Shown: piece by piece, positions 10,980-22,315 of the stretch | Numbering within the stretch: the first letter of the stretch is position 1 | How the letters are laid out: every line of letters starts with the position of its first letter | Origin: Blastobasis lacticolella | Lineage: Eukaryota > Arthropoda > Insecta > Lepidoptera > Blastobasidae | Direction: 5' to 3' | NCBI GenBank assembly: GCA_905147135.1 | Contig: LR990050.1 | Location: forward strand, 13,762,001-13,826,000 | Length of the DNA stretch: 64,000 nt | The notes under the pieces: generated by a model | Told to the model about the DNA's origin: nothing | The model's database searches: none | What the model saw: only the letters and a program-made list of their open reading frames with translations | Program-made: the position numbers and the translations under genes

Positions 10980-11165
10980 AAAATCATCCACACCGTTGTC
11001 CCGCGGAATGGTGCCCAGAAAGCTAGCTGCGTTGCCTCGTTGGATAGCAATACTTATCCTCTGTCCGAGGAACGCGCCAGCTCTCCGGTCACCTGTGGTG
11101 TCAATCAGCTTTTTGCTTAAAACTTTAAAAAGCTTTAAAGCACCGGGGCCCCACAGTTTAGTTAA
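10980..11165 (-). pseudogene. LINE-like C-terminal fragment, same family as 44.1 kb
   Basis: The minus strand reads through LGPWGPGALKLF, TGDRRAGAFLGQ and RISIAIQRGNAASFLGT. These match ETLGPWGPGAHSLF, TGDPRAGSFLAQ and RLSIAIQRGNAAAMMGT in the fragment ending at 44816. Only the last 60 or so residues are left. It is a truncated copy of the same retroelement family, in the opposite orientation. Host-gene origin is unlikely, because three partial copies occur in this window. Confidence 0.7.
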
Positions 11166-12719
11166 AAGATTTCATAAGGATCGGTTTAGAAGTAGTACTT
11201 GAAAAAGCTGTCACAATAAAATATGACTAAACCAGAAAATGACGTCCTTCGAAAATATCCTATAGATGAGATGACTTACATCGAAAATGTTATTCAAAAA
11301 ACTTTTTAAGAAAATGACCTGCCTCGCCAAATGGAATTCGCCTTTTAATCAGAATCTCTCCATTTCAAACGTTCATATCTTGCTTAGACACTATTTGCTC
11401 TGCTGTTCGTTATGTAAAGATCAAGTCTACCTAGCTTATTATTAGAAAAATGTTTTATAGTAATTGTTTGTTTTGCCACTATAAATATTGTGTTTTTATA
11501 TTAATTTAAATGTAATAGGTACCTAACTACCTGCTTATTGTCTAATCGTTCATAGAATTCCTGTGTAAGCGCTCAGCAGCGCAGTCAATTCGGCATTCAC
11601 GGGTACAATTCAATAAGAAATCAGCCGGAACGAATTGAAACGGATTTAAACTCAAACTCTTCCACCCATTGTGAGTGCTCTAATGCAAATTCTTGCTTGA
11701 ATACGGTCTGTTTACTTCGTTGCGCCTTTGTTTCATTCGTAACGAGCATAAAAAGGGGCCATTCATACCATCCGAACCTAATTACCCCACCCCTTGGGCA
11801 CAAAGCGGGTTTCTAATTAACGATATTATGTCAAATAATTTGCTCGAGACGTCTTACCCGAGCCGCGGATTGGATTAAGTTTGTTTTCGGCCGGGAATGG
11901 TTCGTTTGTTTGCGGAGCGTTGGCGCGGCGATCGGCGTGCGTCAAGGGAACGCGCTGCGATCACGATTTTGTTAAGTTCGGGGTATCTAAGGTTTGTGTT
12001 CGAATCATTTTCATACATTTCAACTGTAGTGGCACTCATCATCATGCGGCTTGATCCAGTGGTATGATCAAAATTAAATAGACTTGATTACCCACATACG
12101 GGGTTTAAATTCCTAATTTTACTACCATAGTGTGTTCTAGAAGAGAGAAATGTAGCCAGAAGAGTTATAAATCGCAATAACTCTTGTCATGTCAAAATAT
12201 TTACCTTTAAAAAGTAAATAAGAGGTTCGTTTACATTTACATTTATTTACATATAAATAATTTTTATAAAGGTTAGTGCCTCAAACGTTATATATGAACC
12301 ATGAAATGGTGAAATATTAGACTAACAAGGCGCGTACTTCTACGTCTTTGATGGATATCAACTAGGTATTGCCCATAAATGCCATGTCTCTTACTTTTTT
12401 TACCTCATCTCCTAAAAGTCTGCAAAGCAGACGTATCAAACCATATTATTCTGCTTTAATTGCCAGATTGTCACCATTATCTGAGCGACCACCTGTGTTT
12501 TCTACACCCATACCCACTAATAACCCTGGTACGCAGGAGTATGATGGATGCGTGACGTCACCCGGGAGCCTCGTCAGCCATACCGGTGATATGTCACCGC
12601 GAACAATGCATTTGTCATTACGATTGGCACAAATTAATTGGATTAATGCAATTAGGCAGCCAAATTTAATGTACGCTACGTGTTTGTGACATGTAAATGT
12701 CGCTGTAATGTTGCCGTAG
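11166..12719. other. Noncoding, no gene seen
   Basis: AT-rich sequence with a GC-richer patch at about 11880-11960. Short open frames show no recognisable domain or splice context. Confidence 0.35.
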
Positions 12720-12829
12720 ACCAGGGGTAGCCAAATTTTGAGCTGTGAGGTCTACCAGTGGTCAAAAATATTTCTTACGATCGACTGCAGTTTACAAGAG
12801 AGATCATTTTTGTGATAAGTTTGTAAGTA

Positions 12830-13085
12830 TTTTTAGCAGCGTATATGGTTGACGGGACTCGTTTGTTGTTGTTGTTATACATGTACACTTCTTCGGCCGT
12901 ACCTCACTTGGCAGGGCTCACTGAAAATCTCTTGGGTTACGCCGATGCTTGATGCTGAGTGAGATCCTTTTTTTATTTTTTGTTGTGATTTTGTTTAAAT
13001 GTTTTTTCTCATTTTGTACATAATTTTATTTAGTGGTGTTGTTTTTCTGTGCAATAAATGTTATTCTATTCTATTTTATTCTTTG
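12830..13085 (+). repeat. LINE-like 3' untranslated end
   Basis: A T-rich stretch ending in GTGCAATAAATGTTATTCTATTCTATT has the AATAAA-plus-simple-tail form of a LINE 3' end. The upstream CTCACTTGGCAGGGCTCACTG block is consistent with an untranslated region. No coding part is attached. Confidence 0.35.
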
Positions 13086-13370
13086 CGTATGCGTAATTGC
13101 GTATGCCCCAGGGATACGTGAGAAATAAGAACCTACTTAAACCTGCCGGTATCAGGAAAGATGTAGACGATAAGTAGGCGACTGTACAACTGAATGCGTT
13201 GAAGGTCTAAAAATACTACAGTCACGTCAGCTGTCTGTGGCTATGGCTATGAAACGATCACTGAAATCAGTTTTAAGTAGTACTTCGCCATTTGATAGAA
13301 TCTGTATTGTCGGACATTGTGTAACAATAGGTACGGTTAAATATTTTCAACATTGAATCAAATAGGTATC

Positions 13371-13640
13371 TACTTCACATCACAGCCCATAACAGTCCAC
13401 TGCAGGACTTTGGGCCTCTCCCACAAAAGGGGAGGTTTTTGCGATAATCTCCACGCATGGCAGGCGGGTTGGAGATCGCAGTGTTGCAAACATAACAATG
13501 GAAAATGCTGCTGCCCATTTTCCAGTTTACGGAGACTCTAGATCTTTTGTCTTTAAACATTAGTCGCCTTGTACAACACCCACGAGTGTAAGGGGTTAGT
13601 GCTATTCTACTCTACCGGATACCACACGGCTGGCTAACGG
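13371..13640 (+). repeat. SINE-like family A, copy 1
   Basis: Shares the family A consensus: ACAGCCCATAACAG, CTGCAGGACTT, GGGCCTCTCCCAC, GGCAGGCGGGTTGGAGATC, GAAAATGCTGCTGCCCATTT, GTCGCCTTGTACAACACCC and a CACCACACGG end. The last segment is partly duplicated (CACACGGCT occurs twice). Noncoding. Confidence 0.75.
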
Positions 13641-14604
13641 ACACCACACGGCTGTTTGGTATCTATTTAATAGACAGGAAAAAAATCCCAGGACCTGCAC
13701 TAATTTATAATTATATTTTCCAAATTGACGGCCTTAACCGAAAAATTACGATGGTCTGTACTAATTTAATTAATTTTGAGTTTGATCATCACGCTTGGAA
13801 GGCAGATTGGAGATAGCAATTTAAAAATACGCTGATGAATAAGGTGCTGACCGTTTGAAGGTTTACGATATTCGGAAAGGAAAGCAGTGTACAGTCGCCA
13901 GTGTCGCCAGTATCACGTTGTACGGGTATGTATCCGGAATAATATAGTATTTTCATCCGGTCACAACACATAATCTCATAATACTCATCATCGGTATCTA
14001 AACGATAGAAAAAACGGCCCTCTTATTACAATCGACAGAAATTACAATTATGGAATTTTAAAGTATCTACAAGAGTAATAATAGAAAAAGACAAAAGTAA
14101 AGCACGACAATGGTACCTAAGCGTTATCCACAGAAATCTAAAGAAGAATCTATATTTATTTCAATATCTCAATTTATTTAGAATTCTGTAGATAACACTC
14201 ATCATTATTATGCTCTACTCTCTTTCTCTATTAAAACCTACTTCACGACACAGAAATAACACTTCACCAACCGAAGAGCCGGGCAATTGCTTCAAAATTT
14301 AGATAGCACCAGCCAGACGGTCCAGCTAGCCCCGGATTAGCAGACATTCGGCGGCGCAGTCTCCGCACTAATTGAGTTAATATTTGGTTATCGGCGAGGC
14401 GCACGCGCCGCTCGCGACTAATCCGCGGGAATTAATGACGGGAATTTATCATTATTAATGCCCTGCGGAGCCGCACCTGCAGTGTGACACACGGGGCGCG
14501 AAGGGTTAAAGGGTCGCGACGAGGATGCGAAGTGAAGCTATTGAAATAGGAAGCCATGTTTTGTGATGTGAATGGTATTTTTATACCCTACCTCATTGTT
14601 TCCT
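13641..14604. other. Noncoding, no gene seen
   Basis: No supported frame or repeat. About 14280-14530 is GC-richer (many CGCG and TAATTA-type motifs) and could be a conserved noncoding block; this is composition only. Confidence 0.35.
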
Positions 14605-14607
14605 GGG

Positions 14608-15215
14608 TAGGAGCGTCGGTGGCCGAGTGGTTAAGGTATCCGACTCGTAAGCGATGGGTACCGAGTTCGTATTCCACAGCCGCCATGTACCACACTTTTC
14701 TGAGTTAGTAGTTCGTTATTGATATTCAGAATAAAAAATTACAAATCCATTAGATAATTAAGCATTACATAGAGGCCACATTAAATAAATGTCAATAAAT
14801 ATCAATGTCATTAAATAATAATACAACCGTCAACACAATGTAATTCACCATAATGCTTCGTCCAAAATGTGGGTAGTCAATGAAGGTAGTAAATAATTTA
14901 ACGTCAAAGAAATCGGAAAAAAACCAGAAACAGAACCAAAATAATCGGCATAAGTCACCAGACATCTCAGAGATTTTCTGAGTTATGTACATTAGTTGAA
15001 TACTAACCGATGCTCTTATGGTGAGGGAAAACATCGTGATGAAACCTGCTCTATCAGGCGACTGAAAGTGTAACCATGATCCAATCTGGTTAGGTTCCCC
15101 TGGTAGCAGGGTCATGAAGGTTAGAGGGCGGTCGCTCCTCTGTAATTACCTGATCTGCCACAAACCTGGATCATAGTCAAGGTGAACTATGGGCCCTCGT
15201 GCGCGTGTGCACAAC
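14608..15215 (+). mobile_element. tRNA-Thr-derived SINE (family T), split by an insertion
   Basis: The head GTCGGTGGCCGAGTGGTTAA is a Pol III A box. The anticodon loop CTCGTAA implies a Thr(CGT) ancestor, and a degenerate B box follows (CGAGTTCGTATTCC). The body resumes at 14974 (TGAGTTATGTACATTAGTTG, GGTGAGGGAAAACATCG) and ends near 15215 (GGATCATAGTCAAGG, GGGCCCTCG). The complete copy at 32355-32690 shows the two halves are contiguous without the insert. Not a functional tRNA gene. Confidence 0.8.
14708..14973. mobile_element. 266-bp insertion nested in the SINE, flanked by 12-bp duplication
   Basis: TTTTCTGAGTTA occurs at 14696-14707 and again at 14974-14985, bracketing the insert, and the SINE sequence is continuous if the insert is removed. 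The insert is AT-rich, lacks a clear A tail or inverted ends, and matches nothing else I recognise here. It postdates the SINE. Confidence 0.75.
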
Positions 15216-16909
15216 AGGGACATTAACGCCAAGATAATAATAATTTTTTGTCTACCTAGGGTGTGCGGGAAAAAATAGGTACGATTGGGCGTGGGTTGCC
15301 TTCGGTGGTAGGTAGGTATGCTGCCTGGCCCGAATAGTGTAAAACAATGATCGGTTGTATTAGAAAATAGCGATTTGCACTGGATTTGAGAAGCAGAACT
15401 TTACTCGTAAATTATTTTATCCACTACGATTGAAAACTGAATGAAAATAGGTACTAAATTGTTAAGGTTCCCTACCCAAATGGAAAGAAAACGAACCCTA
15501 TTTCTAAGCCTCCGCTGTCTTTCTGTCACAATCCTGTATCTTTGGAACCGTGACAGCCAGGTAGAAGAAACGTTTACAGAATAAGTTTTTATGGCCGCTA
15601 TAATAAAAATTTGAAATTTTTTGAAAATCATTTGGGTGACATGCAGGAAACATGCTTATGCACAATAATTTGTAAAAAAAAGTTAGGACAAACAAAAATT
15701 CTATCAAAACAAATATCGCAGTCGGTGCTACACGCTCGCAGGTGGCGGGTCATTCGATTGGACAGTTTTACAGCGGGCGCCGTTTATTCGCGCGTTCCGC
15801 TCAGTTACGGCTTTACGACATTTTTTATGGCCCCCACTAGTTCATATTTCGAACGGACGGGATTAACGGATTTAGGAACGCAATAGTTTATGCAATAAAT
15901 TATAGGTGAAATATGATATAGGAATTTGGAACGCACCGTTAGTAACTGAGAATTTAAAAATATTCTGATCTGGAAATGTACTATTTGATCTCAACATCTC
16001 AGGCTTTGGATGTGCACTGGTGAACATGGGTCACTCCCCACGCTATCCACATCGATCGACTCTATGCTTCTTCGTCCAACGACCCCTACGACCTTTACGA
16101 GGTCATCCGTCCAGCCATCCATCCGGCCGTCTGACGATGCGAGTGCTAGCACGTGGGCGCCACTCGATAATCTTATGATCGGACTAAGAAACCGTTGGTC
16201 CGTTCTTTTATTTTGAAACGAAGCGACGATTTATTTATTCACATTTCTTTTTCCATTATAATCGGCAGAGTGGATAGTGAATACTTTCCGCCATAATTTC
16301 AAAATTCACCGATGTGTACACTGTCCCTAGTGACTTCACTGCGCATTCAATATGACAGCCGCGCAACGGCAGGCCGTCAATTGCAGCGGTTAGGGCTATG
16401 ATTGCGTATTAATAGCCAGTGGACTGGTATCAGCTACTACGTACGTTACGTTCCGTTATTTTATCATGATACCCACAGACATAACAGACTAGACACAAAT
16501 CACAAATATTCCCTGTTCGCTTACTCTACAATTATTATGAATCTTGCTATCCCGTTTTTTCATCCATAGGAACGAGCTTGTCAGAAAGTGAAGCGCGCAA
16601 TGTTTTGAACGTTCACCACGTTGTTACCGCTCCTAACGACCAGACGTTTATTTTGAAACATCGGTGTAATTTTTTTAACTTCCTAATCAAAGGAGACAGT
16701 CTAGTTTTTTCCTGACCACCAGCCGGCATAATGAGAGTTGTAATGGATAAAGCTTATAAAACGTAATGTCCTCTCGTAATTATTTAAATTCTTTAGCTAG
16801 CCAATTTTTTATATTAATGTTTAAAATATTACTAATTTGCTATGAAACGAACGCATTCTTGGCATGAAATTATGAACACACCCGAAAAAAGCTATGGATG
16901 CACAAACAT
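15216..16909. other. Noncoding, no gene seen
   Basis: No frame with recognisable domains. No clear repeat family other than short simple tracts. Confidence 0.35.
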
Positions 16910-16911
16910 AT

Positions 16912-17030
16912 CGGACCCGGTGGCCAAAACTGGAATCAAGTGTCGCCATTTTGAAATGTCATGTCAATGCCATTAACAGCGACGCTGTCACTGGGTCAGA
17001 TTAGGTTTGTGCTTGTGCATGGACAGTCCA
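16912..17030 (+). repeat. Dispersed repeat family B, copy 1
   Basis: Shared blocks: GGTGGCCAAAACTGGAAT, AAGTGTCGCCATTTTGAAAT, an ACAGCGACGCTGTCA core and GGGTCAGATTAGGTTTGTG. Related copies occur in the reverse direction at about 17340-17460, 38300-38570 and 41160-41295, and again at 43790-44070. Noncoding; probably an old non-autonomous transposon, class not determined. Confidence 0.55.
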
Positions 17031-17271
17031 TGGGTTTGTGACACTGCATAGACAGACAGGTAAAATATCCTAGGTTTGGACATTGACAGTGACAGGCATG
17101 TCATTGTCTTTGTCATACACTGCCACTAATGACGAATGAAACTGCATACTCCGTTAGGAAGACCTGCCCTGTGGTTGTGATTTCGAAGGCGATGATAGGC
17201 TGTGAGCGAGTTAATTAGCCATAATAATATGTATTATGATGCTGGGGAATTCTAGTTATTATTTTAAGTTT

Positions 17272-17850
17272 CTTTTTGGCCACATCCGTCGGCCATTTTA
17301 TCAAAAGGTGTGTGTCACGCATTGTACGCATTTTTGCCGTTGTGCCCCTTAAAAGGAGTTTTCTTACAAAGCCATAACGTTGTCAGACCATGTGACAGCG
17401 TCGCTGTTGTTGGCATTGGCATAACATTTTAAAATGACGAGACTTAATTCCAGTTTTGTCCATTATGTCAGATATGTTTTTATTATATAGTAAAAACCAG
17501 GGGTAAGCAATGCTAGTAATGCAAGGGAGCTGGATGGGTGACCATTTCGTATTTGAGGATAGTGAAACGTTAGCACCGCAACGAGTTGGAAACTCGTGAT
17601 GTGTGCCCGCCCCCTAATACCGTTGGCGAAGCGAGGTCGACCGAGGTGTTGTACGTACATACCATGATTCTAAGGAAATCTTGTTCCTGTGCTAGTTCAT
17701 TTTGGGCACATCCGTCGGCTATTTTATGTAACATCAAAAGATATGTCACGCGGCACACCGCATTACCAGTGTTTTCTTAAAGCGACCGCATTACACGCAT
17801 TATTGAACATAATGCCCTCTCCTCTTGAATGGAGTTTTTTCTTTCCTCAT
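17272..17850 (+). repeat. Local direct repeat plus family B copy 2
   Basis: TTTGGCCACATCCGTCGGCC (17274) and TTTGGGCACATCCGTCGGCT (17699) begin two related segments about 430 bp apart. Both continue with ATTTTAT, a TGTCACGC block and a CCCTTAAAAGGAGT/CCTCTTGAATGGAGT-like end. Between them at 17340-17460 lies a family B copy (GACAGCGTCGCTGTTGTTGG, TTAATTCCAGTTTTGTCC). The pair looks like two copies of one repeat or a decayed local duplication. Confidence 0.45.
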
Positions 17851-18432
17851 TGATTTCTCTTCGCTATGACGAAAAAAACTTCTTACTCCAGGCATAAAAG
17901 GAGTTTCTTCTTTCATCGTTTACTCTACGGCTTGTTCCAGTGTTGCATGAGTGTCGCGTGAGTGTTGCAGTTTTGCTAAAAATATTAAGTTTTCGAAAAA
18001 TAATTGTGAGGAATTGGCTGGCTAGACTTAGATTTATTTTTTTAACTGATACGAGTTCCGTATTTTTCATACTTCAGTTTTTCATTTACTTTGTACCGGC
18101 TGGATCTTAGTGAACACCTTGTATGAACCGATAGACCGTATCCTTTAAATCAAATCATTTAAAAGCCGTTGTAATGTAGTGCACAGTTATGTGAAAGCGC
18201 AAAGTATGGAAATACACCTAGATTATCCTTTCACCGGTAAGTAAACAATCGTGGTCGCTATCGGGAATCAATTTTAGAAATTGTGACAAAAATATGCATA
18301 GTAATAGTAGTAACTTCCAATAATGGAATCTTCATCTTAAAACAACATGCCATTAACGACAGATTTAAAGTTATTGGCAAATTGAGTTATATTTCGGTGT
18401 CTAAATAGATATGGAAGTATTTCTATGTAAAC

Positions 18433-18566
18433 AGGGTCTGATTTAATATTTGTTGTATAGAATTTTAATACTCAAATATTATTCCCTAATAAATATAAAA
18501 TTGTTGACCGCTATGTACAATATTTAAGTATTAAAATTTCATACAACAAATACTAAATCTGACTAC
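18433..18566. repeat. Imperfect foldback, about 134 bp
   Basis: The left arm TCTGATTTAATATTTGTTGT...TTTTAATACTCAAATATT pairs with the right arm read in reverse (CAGATTTAGTATTTGTTGT...TTTTAATACTTAAATATT). The arms are about 50 nt with few mismatches. Noncoding. A small MITE or a decayed inverted duplication fits; no target duplication was identified. Confidence 0.6.
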
Positions 18567-18695
18567 TAATACTATTAACTTGAACCCTTTCCGTACCAAA
18601 AATGTACGTAATTGATATTTTAAATTTCAGACATTTTTAAAAAATCTTTTTAATCGCGAATTTTCGTTTATTTTTATTTATTTATCCTTCTAGGT

Positions 18696-18761
18696 TTCCA
18701 ATTTGCAGCCCAGACATCAAAATGTATGGTCACATTTTGATGTCTGGGCTGCAAATTGGAA
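18696..18761. repeat. Perfect 30-bp inverted repeat, 6-nt spacer
   Basis: The arm at 18696-18725 (TTCCAATTTGCAGCCCAGAC and on to AAAATGT) is the exact reverse complement of 18732-18761, separated by ATGGTC. It is a near-ideal hairpin or cruciform. It lies outside any recognised repeat. Confidence 0.9.
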
Positions 18762-18929
18762 GTACTGTGTTGTAAACATTTTGAAGAACAAGATAATAAG
18801 TAGGTATATGCAAGTCCCTTCTGTCCTGGTACCGTGCCTACCAGAATTTTACTGAAAATAAAGAATATGCTGCCTGTTTGATATATTTATCTACATACCC
18901 TTTTCATTATACGTTCATGACGATGTCCT

Positions 18930-19175
18930 CTAGAGGGCACGGTATTAAGGATCGAGAGATCGAAAAGACGATGGTAGGTATCAAATCGTGGGTTTGATCC
19001 CCAGACACCAAAACTTTGAAAATGATTTTTGTATTAATAATTCATTTATGGATTCAAATAATTCATTTCGCTTTTCAGTGAAGGAAAATATCGTGAAAAG
19101 ACTTGCATGTTAGAGATTAATTTCAATTGTGAAGTCTCTGCCAATCCGCTTTGGGCCTGAGTGGTAAACTATTAT
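18930..19175 (+). repeat. tRNA-like SINE, diverged
   Basis: The segment has a B-box-like TGGGTTTGATCCCC at about 18990. It is followed by a body with GTGAAGGAAAATATCGTGA and TCTGCCAATCCGCTTTGGGC, a SINE body type common in Lepidoptera. The A box is poorly preserved. Confidence 0.5.
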
Positions 19176-19450
19176 TATTTATTATTTATTTAACATTTAA
19201 TTGCACACAGTAAAATACATAGAGAAACATCATACATATAGACGACACAACAGGCACTACTTATTTCTAAAAGAAATTTCTTCCAGCAGGCCTACAGAAA
19301 AGAGATGAGATAAGTAAAGCAGATCGATGTGCGCGATATAGAATACATACTAAAATACTTAAACATACTTATCTTCTCAAATAAAATATAATATAAATTT
19401 ATAATAATAATACAATACTATACATACATATCTATGTACAACTAGACAGA
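19176..19450 (-). repeat. LINE-like 3' end, minus strand
   Basis: Read on the minus strand this ends in TGTGCAATTAAATG followed by (AAATAATAA)n, like the LINE tail at 60058-60310. AT-rich, with no coding part. Confidence 0.3.
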
Positions 19451-20052
19451 GATAGATAATGCAACTATTGCCTGTTCTCTCTCAATGAGAGGACAGATCT
19501 ATTCCCGAGTAGTGTAGATGTGTATAGGCTGACGACGACGGTGATAACGATTAGGTCGGCACCTCCATTGCACTTTTATTATAATGACAATATAAATATT
19601 CTTACAAGTCAGATTTGTTTGTGATCGTTACGGAATATGCCAGGATTTGTATGGGCGGCAGTACCCATTCCAATAGCTAAAGTAATACATCGTTGGTAAC
19701 TATTGTTTTCAAGCAGAACAATAATTACTATGGCGATAGTTTCAAATGCCAGTCCGTTCCGAGATAAGCTGTTCAAAACATGCCAAGTGTTTCTTCTGTT
19801 TATCTACCTCCAATGGCTATGCATGATGCGTCATTGAGTAGTTAGTTTTGAGGTTAACAAACTTACTATAGCGCCTAGATCTAAATATTAGTCCGTTCCG
19901 AGTTATTCTGTACTACACATATCATATTAACAATAAGTAAGCAGTGTTTATCTGTCCTGTCTTTAATGAACATCTCGTTAGATAGATATTTTTCAGCTGA
20001 ACAAGCTTTATTTTCAGCTTACTTAGACGTCCAGCTGCCCTTTGTCAAAATT

Positions 20053-20054
<2 letters not shown>
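19451..20054. other. Noncoding, no gene seen
   Basis: No gene supported. TCCGTTCCGAG recurs at about 19753 and 19890, but not enough to define a repeat unit. Confidence 0.3.

Positions 20055-20090
<36 letters not shown>
20055..20090. repeat. (TA)n microsatellite
   Basis: An uninterrupted alternating TA tract of about 34 bases. The open frame across it is a run of Ile-Tyr pairs and not a gene. Confidence 0.9.
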
Positions 20091-20093
<3 letters not shown>

Positions 20094-20094
20094 C

Positions 20095-20240
20095 TACAGC
20101 ATCTTCACGCTTGGCAGGCAGGTTGGGGATCGCAGTCATGTAAATATAAAAATGGAAAACGCTATTGTCCATTTTCCAGCCCTAGGAAAATGGACAACAG
20201 CTACGGTGCTATTCTATTTTGCCAGACATCACACGGTCAA
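20095..20240 (+). repeat. SINE-like family A, truncated copy 2 with internal hairpin
   Basis: Begins mid-element (TTCACGCTTGGCAGGCAGG). After CCATTTTCCAGCCC it continues as a reverse-complement copy: TTGTCCATTTTCC, spacer AGCCCTA, GGAAAATGGACAA (about 20166-20198). It then resumes the normal end (GGTGCTATTCTATTTTGCC, CATCACACGG). The usual middle (ACTCTAGATC to CGCCTTG) is missing. Confidence 0.7.
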
Positions 20241-20789
20241 ATGGTTTTGCACTATATGCAACAATTATTTTATTTATAATATAAATTATCCAAAATATAA
20301 TTTATATTTTTTCACTGACTAAAGTGCTCGTCTGTGTACGTTTCCGTTACCGTGTCAGTTATTTCAATATATTTTACACGAGAAACCATTTTGCGTTTTA
20401 GATTTACGATGTTCACAACGACATAAATCAACTTTTTATCATAATTGTTTTGTCTCCATTATCATAAACCTTTTTAAATAAAACAGATAGATTTAAAAAT
20501 TCACCATATTTTCTAATATATGATTACATAAAGTAAAAACAGTTTCAAATCACAATTCATTAAATTCTGGTCGAGCAATTCAATATTAATTTTAACTAGG
20601 TATTATAGTCTATTTCTTGCTTTAAAGGCAAACTGAGCAACAAATCATGAACTAACAGTTTAAGGCTAATGAAGCCACACTCTGAAGTAGGATTAAAACA
20701 CCAGAAGTGTAAAAACTCTATCCTTATATCGTGAACCGTCCACTTTTACTTAATTGAGCCTCTGAGGCTAACGAGATCATTCGACAACT

Positions 20790-20925
20790 TTGCTGCTTGG
20801 GTATATGGCTTAGCTTCCGGAACGCTGCCCAACCGAGTTGCATTCTTTGAATGAATATTTCTCGAATTTGGACGTATCTCGATGGACTCTTTGTCCAAGG
20901 TATAGTAGTCAATAACTGCAAGTGG
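20790..20925 (-). pseudogene. RTE-type LINE remnant, RT C-terminal side
   Basis: On the minus strand an ATTGACTACTATACCTTGGA block, TTCGAGAAAT and AACTCGGTTGGGCAGCGTTC correspond to the DDYTYLGQ...FEKEVNRRIQLGWAAFGKLRH part of the 8.1-kb RTE element. Frames shift along it. A short, decayed fragment. Confidence 0.65.
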
Positions 20926-21287
20926 AGTAGAGTGGTATAAATATGCCTATAAAATGTCGTTGTTTTAAAAGTTTCTTTAACACGCCAATTACCTAGTCGA
21001 TTTCTAGTTCGTTGCGCTCGACCATTATTTATTAATAGGTTTTTACGGCCAAAGCCAAAATGTCAAAGATCTGAAACAATTTGCATGGTAAGACACCTCC
21101 ACCACAATACAAATTTTTTACCCCCTTTGAAAAAATCGGGGCTTTTGTTTACAATAATTTTTCCGACATCATATTGTGAAAACATTAAACATGTCCGTCT
21201 ATGTATTACGAGAATACACTGACGTCAATGCGTCTGTGTACATAATTTTGCTGGTACTTGTTTATGATAAAGACTCATCATTATCAT

Positions 21288-21420
21288 CATCTTGGCCTGG
21301 GGTCCGCGATAACCTTGATTCAGGATTTGGCAGATCAGGTAATTATGATAGAGAATACATCGTCAAAATATTAATTAAATCAGTCTGGATTCAGATTGGT
21401 TTCACCCCTCTGTAATCCGT
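21288..21420 (-). repeat. Family T SINE tail fragment
   Basis: TCTTGGCCTGGGGTCCGCG, CCTTGATTCAGGATTTGGCA and GATCAGGTAATTA match the 3' end of the minus-strand family T SINE at 32355-32690. The tRNA-like head is absent. Confidence 0.55.
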
Positions 21421-22042
21421 CTATTGTCTTGTCGAGTAATTTATTGCAACGTTCATTTGTTACAACGACGTTATGCGATTGTCATGTGTTGCATATTTAT
21501 TATTTTGTTTTGCCATTTTTAAATTACAGAGTATCATAACATTCATAACCTTTGTTTTGAAAATCTGTTGGTTAAAGCTATAATACAGGAGCATCAGGTC
21601 AAAGCTATAATATATATATATACACTTTAGGATTCGTTTTTATATATGCAGTTGTTGAAAGTATTTTATAGTAGATATACCTACCAGGTATCTATATTAA
21701 AAAGGGGATAAAGTAGATATATTTTCAAAGTACGGCTTCATTGGTGAAAACATATGAATACCATACTATAGGTACTTGACGGAGTTTGACAATAACCACT
21801 CTTAATTGTACTCAGATTATCCATTACGGACAGGACTGTTCCTGCCAATTGAGTGATGTCGTGTGTTCTCTTAGTTGACGTCAGTATCCCTTTCAATGAA
21901 AACCTCGTCAAAGCCAAACATATTCAGTACCCAATTATCTGGACTTGGCACAAGGGGTTACGTCCACTGATATTATCTATCTACCAGTCGTAGTAGGAAA
22001 GAGAGGAAGAGAAAGGCCAAGACACCAAAGCAAAGTGAGCGC

Positions 22043-22315
22043 CGGGGATTATAATAATAATAATAATATATATTCGCGGACAAATTCACATAGCACCATC
22101 TAGTCCCAAAGTAAGCAAAGCTTGTGTTATGGGTGCTAGATAACTGATAAACTACTTATATACTTTTAGATACATACTTATTATACATAGAACACCCAGA
22201 CCCGTAACAGAAATTAAAATTCATCATTTCAATTTCTGCCCGGCCGGGAATCGAACCCGGGACCTCTTGCGTGGCAGACCTCTTGTGTGTTGACCATTGA
22301 ACCACTCAGGTCGTA
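22043..22315 (-). mobile_element. tRNA-Gly-derived SINE
   Basis: Read on the minus strand: CCTGAGTGGTTCAATGGTCA (A box), CTGCCACGCAAGAGG (anticodon GCC, Gly) and CCGGGTTCGATTCCCGGCCG (B box, near-perfect T arm) at 22313-22238. A body with GGGTCTGGGTGTTC and TAGCACCCATAACACAAGC follows, then an (ATT)n tail near 22050-22070. CCTCTTG is repeated around the anticodon arm. It is a SINE; the cloverleaf is degenerate in the acceptor and anticodon stems. Confidence 0.75.

Noticed and set aside
14608..14690. Possible functional tRNA-Thr gene
   Set aside because: The A box is good but the B box and T arm are degenerate, and SINE body sequence follows; sister copies show it is a SINE head.
22238..22313. 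Possible functional tRNA-Gly(GCC) gene on the minus strand
   Set aside because: The T arm is near perfect, but the acceptor and anticodon stems do not pair well and a SINE body follows directly.
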